Positions 37,487-43,128 of a stretch of DNA of 43,128 bases are shown here, piece after piece; positions within the stretch are counted from its first letter, which is position 1; every line of letters begins with the position of its first letter. The translations under genes were made by a program, and so were the position numbers. Under the pieces are notes generated by a model that saw only the letters and a list, made by a program, of their open reading frames with translations, made no database searches and had not been told where the DNA came from. The stretch lies in assembly GCA_905182485.1 (NCBI GenBank), contig CAJJBO010000008.1:1-43128 (forward strand), in the 5' to 3' direction. This DNA is from an uncultured Luminiphilus sp. (lineage in GTDB: Bacteria; Pseudomonadota; Gammaproteobacteria; Pseudomonadales; Halieaceae).

Positions 37487-38681
37487 CTAGGCTGCCGAAT
37501 GACCATCCAGCTCTTGGTAGTAAGCCATGAGGATTTCGGCCACTTCTGGTCGGGAAAACTCGGGAGGCGGTGCAATGCCTTGACCGAGCATCTCACGCAC
37601 TTTAGTCCCTGATAACAGGACAAAATCCTCGGGGCTGTGATCGGGAGCGTCCCGCATCATCACCACCCGATCGAGTTTTTTACTGAAGGCGGTGTGGTCG
37701 GCACGGTAAATATCCAGTGCCAGAGCACCCTCGGGTACGTCCTCGTCGAAGATCGTTTGGGCGTCAAAACCCCCGTAGTAGCTACCGACACCCGCATGAT
37801 CTCGTCCGACGATCAGGTGGGTGCATCCTATATTTTGACGGAATACGGCATGTAATACCGCTTCACGAGGCCCCGCATAGAGCATGTCAAAGCCATAACC
37901 GGTCACCATGACGGTATTGGCCGGAAAGTATAAGTCCACCATCTTGCGGATCGAGGCATCGCGAACGTTGCATCCGACCGGTGTACTTGCCGAGCAGCAT
38001 ATGGATCAAAACGCCATCTGCAGAGAGGTCCTCCATCGCCATGCGACAGAGTTCCTCATGGGCGCGGTGCATGGGGTTGCGTGTCTGGAAGGCGACCACT
38101 CGCTCCCAGCCGCGCTCCGTAATCTCCTCTCGGATGCTCATCGCCGTGCGAAAGGTCTCCGCAAAGTCCTCCTCAAAGTAAGAGAAGTTGAGGACCTCAA
38201 TGGGTCCTGATATTAGCGTTCGTCCCTGTGCCGTCATGGCGGCAACGCCTGGATGCTCCGGGTCATCCGTTCTAAATACATTCTCTAAGATGACAGCCAT
38301 ATCGTCATCGGACAGTGTTTCAACCGCGTCGACCGTCATGATCGCCAACACCGGATGCCCTTCGCGATTGGGATCGGTTAACGCCAAGCGCTGGCCCGCT
38401 ATTACCGTGGCGCCCTCGGCGAGGTTCATTACCGGAACGGGCCAAAAAAGACCCTCGGATGTGGTCATGTTTTTTGCTACTGATAGGACGTCAGCCCGAT
38501 TCATGTAGCCGGTCAGGGGGGTGAAGTATCCCGCCGCCATCATCACTGCATTGGCAGCGGCAGCCGAGCTCGCCATCATCGTGGGCAGGGTCTCCGCTTC
38601 GCTTTCGAGCTTTGCGCGCCGGGCCGCATCAACGATTACCGGGCGAAGCGTGTCTGCGCCATGGGGTGAAATCAAAGCCAT
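37487..38681 (-). CDS. sat: Sulfate adenylyltransferase (one frameshift)
   Basis: Sat (ATP sulfurylase, single-chain type) makes adenosine 5'-phosphosulfate from ATP and sulfate. ATG 38681 gives MALISPHGADTLRPVIVDAA. The active-site region VVAFQTRNPMHRAHEELCRM carries the QTRNP and HRAHE motifs. The frame breaks near 37975 after IHMLLGKYTG; the other frame continues GCNVRDASIRKMVDLYFPAN, then LIVGRDHAGVGSYYGGFDAQ and the C-terminus LSGTKVREMLGQG. Removing one base (GGTCGGATGC) gives about 397 residues, normal length. It lies 76 bp after cysC, with a 13-bp tandem repeat in between. Confidence 0.88.
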
Positions 38682-38712
38682 ATCATCTCTCGTCTCATTC
38701 AGCGGTGGGGAA

Positions 38713-38738
38713 TCAGTGGTGGGGATCAGTGGTGGGGA
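38713..38738. repeat. 13-bp tandem duplication between cysC and sat
   Basis: TCAGTGGTGGGGA is repeated exactly at 38713-38725 and 38726-38738, and a third partial unit (CGGTGGGGAA) precedes it at 38703-38712. It lies in the leader of sat, 31 to 57 bp upstream of its ATG on the minus strand, and could form by slippage. Confidence 0.75.
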
Positions 38739-38757
38739 ATGCCCAACCACTTAAAAT

Positions 38758-39381
38758 TTATTGTGCGGTGGGGATCAATTCTCGCGTTTCGAGTAAACCC
38801 ATCAGAATGTTGACTTCCTCTTCGAGCGACTGCTGATCGGTGTGCAAATGCACTTCGGGTGCCTCAGGTGCTTCGTAGGGGTCGTCGATGCCAGTGAAGT
38901 TCTTGATTTCGCCCGCACGTGCTTTTTTGTAGAGGCCTTTTGGGTCGCGCTCTTCTGCTGCGGCGAGACTGCAGTCCACAAAGACTTCGACAAAAGGCAT
39001 GTCATCGGCCTCATGCATCTCGCGCACTAGCTGCCTGTCGAGTAAATATGGGCTGATAAAGCTACTGAGCACGATGGTGCCAGCATCCACAAACAACTTA
39101 GACACCTCGCCAACCCGCCGGATATTTTCAGCACGATCCTCGGCGCTGAAACCGAGGTTTTTGTTGATACCCAGCCGAATGTTATCGCCATCAAGGCGGT
39201 AGACTAGAACGCCGCGCCGATAGAGTGCTTGCTCCAGTGCGACGGCGATGGTGCTTTTACCCGAGCCGCTCAGTCCGGTAAACCACAACGTGGCACCACC
39301 ATGGCCCAGTAATTGAGCACGATCGGGTCGATTGATTTCGCCATCGTGCCAGTGGACGTTAGTGGCTTTTTGCTCGCTCAT
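38758..39381 (-). CDS. cysC: Adenylylsulfate kinase
   Basis: CysC phosphorylates adenosine 5'-phosphosulfate to PAPS. The 207-residue protein has the P-loop LWFTGLSGSGKSTIAVALEQ (about residues 32-51), the substrate loop DGDNIRLGINKNLGFSAEDR, and FVEVFVDCSLAAAEERDPKG with YKKARAGEIKNFTGIDDPYE, all standard. It is in a leftward set with the SLC13 permease upstream (131 bp) and sat downstream. Confidence 0.96.
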   Translation of the reverse strand: MSEQKATNVHWHDGEINRPDRAQLLGHGGATLWFTGLSGSGKSTIAVALEQALYRRGVLVYRLDGDNIRLGINKNLGFSAEDRAENIRRVGEVSKLFVDAGTIVLSSFISPYLLDRQLVREMHEADDMPFVEVFVDCSLAAAEERDPKGLYKKARAGEIKNFTGIDDPYEAPEAPEVHLHTDQQSLEEEVNILMGLLETRELIPTAQ

Positions 39382-39434
39382 GGGGAGTGGTCCTAAAAAA
39401 GAAGCCGCATTGTACGCGCTGACGCCGCTCCTAT

Positions 39435-39464
39435 AAAGGGCGCGCTAAAATCAAAGGGCGCGCT
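39435..39464. repeat. 12-bp direct repeat upstream of cysC
   Basis: AAAGGGCGCGCT occurs at 39435-39446 and 39453-39464, 18 bp apart start to start, in the 131-bp gap between the permease stop and cysC start. Phase of about two helical turns could fit a dimeric regulator, but there is no further support. Confidence 0.5.
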
Positions 39465-39512
39465 GCAAGTCCCCCAAAGGCTCAGTAGCGTTCGCAATCG
39501 GATCGGCTGTGA

Positions 39513-41297
39513 TCAAAGTGGCCAGACGAGGAGAATCATGGGAAGCGACGTAGCCACCACCAATAGCTCAAGTGGCAGGCCCATGCGCCAATAATCGCCA
39601 AACTGGTATCCGCCAGGCCCCATGATGAGCGTATTGTTTTTATGGCCAATGGGGGTGAGAAACGCGCAAGAGGCGGCTACCGCAACTGCCATCAGGAATG
39701 GGTCGGGGCTGACGCCTAATTGTTGGGCAACGTCCAATGCGATCGGTGCCGCAATTAAAGCGGTTGCGACATTATTGAGGACATCAGACAGCGTCATAGT
39801 GACGAGCATCAAAGCCGCGAGAATGAGCATGACAGGCCAGCCTGCCGTGCCGGCTAAAAAAAGATCCGCGAGCAATTGGGTGCCGCCACTGGCTTCGAGA
39901 GCAACGCTAATAGGAATCATCGCGCCGAGCAGAACGATCACTGGCCATTCGATTGACTCGTAGACCTGCGACAGTGGAACGATATCGAGTACCACGTAGA
40001 GCACCACAACGCAGCCAAGCGCCATCGGTAAGTACAGTAATTCGAGACTGGCCAACCCGATCGCGCCGGCGAAAATCAGGATCGCTTGCCACGCTTTATC
40101 GCGCTGGATGACGTCCAGGCCACGGGGCGCCAGTGGCAAGCAGCCGAGCCATTCGATGACGTCGTCGAGTGTGTCCTCAGGACCCAGTAGGAGTAGTAAA
40201 TCTCCGGCTTCAATTTTTGTTTCACGGAGCCGGTCGCGCAGCTTACGACCACCGCGAGCGATACCGAGCAAGATGACGCCTCTGCCGTATCGGAGGCGCA
40301 GTGACGACGCCGACCGGCCTACCAGTCGAGCCGCTTCTGGCACCGCGACTTCGCGCATGACCGTCGTACCTGATAACGCTTTAGAGGGTCGATCTGAATC
40401 GGCATAGCTGAGACCCACTGCACCCGAAAAGGTATCGATGGCATCAGGGCCACCCTCGACCACAATACGATCCTCTGCCACGAGCATTTCATGTGCCGCC
40501 ATACCCGGTAGGCGATTACCGCCGCGGATCAGTCCCAAAATCTGGACGCCACACTCGTCAGCTTCTTTATCCAGTTCACGCAGTCGCTGATCGACGACCT
40601 TTGCGTCAGTCGGGACTCTGAGTTCCACCAGATAGCGCTCGAGTTCCTCAGCGGCTGAGGGGCGTTGCGTGTTATTGCCCTCATGGGGAATAAGCCGCCA
40701 ACCGATCAGCGCCACGTAAGCGATGCCGACCAAAGCGACCACTAAACCGACGGGCGCAAAATCAAACATCGTATAAGGTTCGCCGAGCGCTTCTTGGCGA
40801 AAGGTGGCAATCACAATATTAGGAGGAGTGCCGATTAGCGTAATCATGCCCCCCAAGATCGAAGCAAAAGACAGTGGCATGAGGGTCAGTCTCGGACTGC
40901 GCTCGGCTTTATCGGCTGCCTGCAGATCGATAGGCATCAGTAAGGCAAGTGCGGCGACGTTGTTCATGATGGCTGAGAGCGCGGCTGAGACCCCAGCCAT
41001 CACGGAGATGTGCCGGCCAATACTTCGGGTACTGTCGAGTAAGGCGCTGGCCATGAATTCAATGGCGCCTGATAGATAGAGCCCCCGACTGATGATCAGT
41101 ACCAGTGCAATGATAATGACCGCAGGATGGCCGAATCCCGAGAAGGCCTCGTCAACTGAAACGGCGCCCATAAGATAGGCAATTAACAAAGCACCAAAGG
41201 CCACAAGGTCGTAGCGATAGCGCCCCCAAATTAAAAAAATAAAGAGGGTGCCAATCAGTGAGAACAAGAGTCCCTGTTGTAGCGTGATAGCGTGCAT
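39513..41297 (-). CDS. SLC13-type anion permease with RCK (TrkA-C) domains
   Basis: A 594-residue membrane transporter of the SLC13/DASS family: membrane segments at both ends flank two soluble TrkA-C regions (about residues 210-300 and 305-390: LRELDKEADECGVQILGLIR, LRLRYGRGVILLGIARGGRK). The family motif IMNNVAALALLMPI near residue 110 and its repeat DVLNNVATALIAAPIALDV near 510 carry the SNN/NNV anion and sodium site; GTPPNIVIA is also present. Similar proteins import sulfate, which fits the cysC and sat genes downstream. It starts 9 bp after the Rieske gene, so it is probably co-transcribed with it. Confidence 0.9.
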   Translation of the reverse strand: MHAITLQQGLLFSLIGTLFIFLIWGRYRYDLVAFGALLIAYLMGAVSVDEAFSGFGHPAVIIIALVLIISRGLYLSGAIEFMASALLDSTRSIGRHISVMAGVSAALSAIMNNVAALALLMPIDLQAADKAERSPRLTLMPLSFASILGGMITLIGTPPNIVIATFRQEALGEPYTMFDFAPVGLVVALVGIAYVALIGWRLIPHEGNNTQRPSAAEELERYLVELRVPTDAKVVDQRLRELDKEADECGVQILGLIRGGNRLPGMAAHEMLVAEDRIVVEGGPDAIDTFSGAVGLSYADSDRPSKALSGTTVMREVAVPEAARLVGRSASSLRLRYGRGVILLGIARGGRKLRDRLRETKIEAGDLLLLLGPEDTLDDVIEWLGCLPLAPRGLDVIQRDKAWQAILIFAGAIGLASLELLYLPMALGCVVVLYVVLDIVPLSQVYESIEWPVIVLLGAMIPISVALEASGGTQLLADLFLAGTAGWPVMLILAALMLVTMTLSDVLNNVATALIAAPIALDVAQQLGVSPDPFLMAVAVAASCAFLTPIGHKNNTLIMGPGGYQFGDYWRMGLPLELLVVATSLPMILLVWPL

Positions 41298-41306
41298 GTC
41301 TCTCTT

Positions 41307-42653
41307 CTAGTTTTCGGAGTGACGGATGAGAGTGTCGAGGTGCTCGTGGAAATGGCTCACCCGACATTCGATTTCATTCAGCCACGGGCCTTGAAAGCCC
41401 TCTGAGTGCATCCCCTTTTGGGCGTGAGCGAGCAGCGACAGGTCCTGGTCAATGGTATCGGTCATGGTCGCTTTACCCGTGAGTACGTCGGAGTAATCAA
41501 AGCATTCTCGCTCGGGACGCCGGCTATTGCCGGTGTTCCTGCTGCGCTGGCCTTTTGGACTATCGGTGCCCTCGGTCAGGCGTTGCGCTGCGTCTCGCGG
41601 AGAGCGCTCAAAAGAGAGTTTGTCGAGATAGCACTGGTTGGGGTCGGTGGCATGGGGACGCAGCCTCAGTAGCCATAGCATCTCGGGCTGGTAGGTGAGA
41701 ATGGCATTGGGAAAGACATTGGTTTGAATGACGTCGGTCAGTTCTTCGTCTGAGAAGTTGCCGTAATAGGGCTCTTTTTCTTCTAAGGCCCGTTTGGCAG
41801 CCCGGATCGCTGCTTGGATCTCATCCACCTTGCCTTGGTATTGCTTAGCGTCTAGACCGAAGGCTTGCAACTGCATCGCGAGCAGATCGGTCGGTTTATC
41901 GGGTGTTGAAAACAGAGAGTCGGTCTTGGCGCCGGGCACCCAGACCCGCGTATGGCCCCCCTCGTAGCACTCGCTTAGCGACTCGGTGCAATCGACAAAG
42001 CGTCGGTGCTGGGGGTGCAGGTAGTGCACGTGGTAAAGCTCGCTAAAGTTATCAACCACAGCCTTCCAGTTACAGTTGATGGAGACGGTTTGATCCTGCA
42101 CCAGTGTCAGGTTTTCGAACTCGTAGTGTCCCATAATCGAGACCATCTCTTTTAAAAAGGCGTCTAGCGGCTCGGCGTCAGGGTCGAGGTTAATCCAGTA
42201 AAACCCCAGTGATTTGTCGCAGCGCACAGCTGGCAGGCAGAGGGTCTGAGTCGGCAATCCCTTCTGGAACCCGTCCTGATGGGGGGCATAGATCAAGTCA
42301 CCGTCGGTGTCATAGCGCCAGCTGTGATAAGGGCAGCGAAAGTTCTCGGTATTGCCCGTGTGATCAGTGACCAGACGCACGCCACGGTGCTGACAGACGT
42401 TGTAAAAAGCCTGTACGTTCCCTTGAGCGTTGCAGGTAAGCAACACGCTCTCTGGGCCGAGGTCGAAGACCACGTAATCGCCGGGCTCCCTGAGGTCTGA
42501 AACATGTACGGCGGCGATCCAGCTTTTGGCCCACACCGCCTTCCACTCGAGAGTGGACCACTCGCTGCTGATGTAGCGCTCTTTAGAGAAATTCTTGATG
42601 GTGCCACTATAGGCCTTTTGGCCCTGTTGGTTGAGTGGCTGTTCGGCGTTCAT
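41307..42653 (-). CDS. Rieske-type ring-hydroxylating oxygenase, alpha subunit
   Basis: A 448-residue oxygenase. The Rieske [2Fe-2S] motif CQHRGVRLVTDHTGNTENFR then CPYHSWRYD is at about residues 88-115. The mononuclear iron ligands are in DNFSELYHVHYLHP (D/N-x-x-E-x-x-H-x4-H) near 200-215. A polar insert (TEGTDSPKGQRSRNTGNSRR) near residue 365 may be natural or a pair of compensating indels. The substrate is unknown; relatives act on aromatic acids and on quaternary amines such as glycine betaine. No reductase gene is adjacent. First gene of the leftward set with the SLC13 permease. Confidence 0.9.
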   Translation of the reverse strand: MNAEQPLNQQGQKAYSGTIKNFSKERYISSEWSTLEWKAVWAKSWIAAVHVSDLREPGDYVVFDLGPESVLLTCNAQGNVQAFYNVCQHRGVRLVTDHTGNTENFRCPYHSWRYDTDGDLIYAPHQDGFQKGLPTQTLCLPAVRCDKSLGFYWINLDPDAEPLDAFLKEMVSIMGHYEFENLTLVQDQTVSINCNWKAVVDNFSELYHVHYLHPQHRRFVDCTESLSECYEGGHTRVWVPGAKTDSLFSTPDKPTDLLAMQLQAFGLDAKQYQGKVDEIQAAIRAAKRALEEKEPYYGNFSDEELTDVIQTNVFPNAILTYQPEMLWLLRLRPHATDPNQCYLDKLSFERSPRDAAQRLTEGTDSPKGQRSRNTGNSRRPERECFDYSDVLTGKATMTDTIDQDLSLLAHAQKGMHSEGFQGPWLNEIECRVSHFHEHLDTLIRHSEN

Positions 42654-42723
42654 ATGCTGTCTCCCGACCCCACGACTTAATCTGCCTATCAGTCTACTTT
42701 TTTCCGTGCCAGTTTGCGCGGAA

Positions 42724-43030
42724 CTAACGTGAGCAAGTGTCTAGGCGCGCTTTTGGACGGTGGGGCATTTCACCTATTAGCGGTGCGAGGTGCCCTTCGC
42801 TGGGATTCAGAGACAGTGATGTCTCGCCACCACTCACTCCAGTGCCCTCCAGTTCACGCCAGCTATGTTTCATGCCGGTGATAATGGCGACATAAAGTGC
42901 GGCAGGATTTTCTGCGGTATCTACCAATCGGTATCGGCTTATTGGTCGTCATATCAGGGTAAGTGAGATTCGAATAGAACCCTTCTCTTGAAAAATGCCG
43001 AGGGGCTTTAGCCTGTTCTTCGGTGATGGC
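42724..43030 (-). pseudogene. Unrecognised coding remnant at the right edge
   Basis: On the minus strand, codons reading ITEEQAKAPRHFSREGFYSN then LTYPDMTTNKPIP (about 43035-42935) continue after a one-base shift near 42930 as LVDTAENPAALYVAIITGMK and HSWRELEG to a stop at 42724. Both parts have natural composition and seem to be one small protein broken by a frameshift. No start with a good ribosome-binding site is clear, though an AAAGGAGAG lies at about 43120. I do not recognise the family. Confidence 0.35.
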
Positions 43031-43128
43031 GCATCGCGCAGTGTAGCGAAGAAGCTGGCGTCAGGCCGATTGCGACAGGGTGACCGGCAAGCATTGATGA
43101 TGCGATATAGTCTCAACTCTCCTTTCTG

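Overview
The window is most of a photosynthesis gene cluster (PGC) for type-II reaction-centre, bacteriochlorophyll-a based phototrophy, followed by about 16 kb of general metabolism. The crtEF-bchCXYZ-puf superoperon, crtIB-bchIDO, crtD, the TGT-N12-ACA (PpsR/CrtJ-type) operators and an LH1-only antenna with pufLM ahead of pufBA fit an aerobic anoxygenic phototrophic proteobacterium. The neighbouring metabolic genes and my memory of rearranged puf operons make a marine gammaproteobacterium of the OM60/NOR5 (Halieaceae) type the best guess. This is inference; no 16S or other phylogenetic marker is present.

Layout. 155-2324: convergent remnants of a HemN-like gene (+) and crtC (-), both riddled with frameshifts. 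2358-12240: rightward superoperon crtE, crtF, [two operators], bchC, bchX, bchY, bchZ, pufQ-like, pufL, pufM, a 283-bp spacer, pufB, pufA and a GC-rich terminator hairpin; there is no pufC. 12410-14327: idi (+) and an intact HemN paralogue (-) that lacks the radical-SAM cysteine motif. 14338-14965: a scar with a puhE-like 3' fragment and a second crtC 3' fragment. 14966-21389 (-): bchI-bchD-bchO and crtI-crtB. 21521-27205: alpha/beta hydrolase, crtD, a DUF2306-like membrane protein, a cytochrome P450 and an ATP-grasp protein, which look like PGC accessory genes.

27475-43128: a FadH-type flavoprotein (frameshifted), a rubredoxin-rubredoxin reductase fusion, transaldolase, an MDR oxidoreductase, two small secreted proteins, a PhyH-type dioxygenase with RidA, a small CxxCxxC ORF with an in-frame TGA, and a leftward set Rieske oxygenase - SLC13 permease - cysC - sat (sulfate uptake and activation).

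How it works together. CrtE, idi, CrtB, CrtI, CrtD, CrtC and CrtF are a spirilloxanthin-branch carotenoid set, with CrtC apparently broken. BchIDO insert Mg; BchXYZ and BchC convert chlorophyllide to bacteriochlorophyllide; PufL/M/A/B make the reaction centre and LH1. bchFNBHLMG, puhA and acsF are not in the window.

Sequence quality is a central caveat. crtE, crtF, bchC, bchY, bchZ, the P450, the FadH-type gene and sat each need indels to read full length. Most are single-base and several lie in short homopolymers, so either the assembly has indel errors or the cluster is decaying. All frameshift calls come from hand translation against remembered family sequences.
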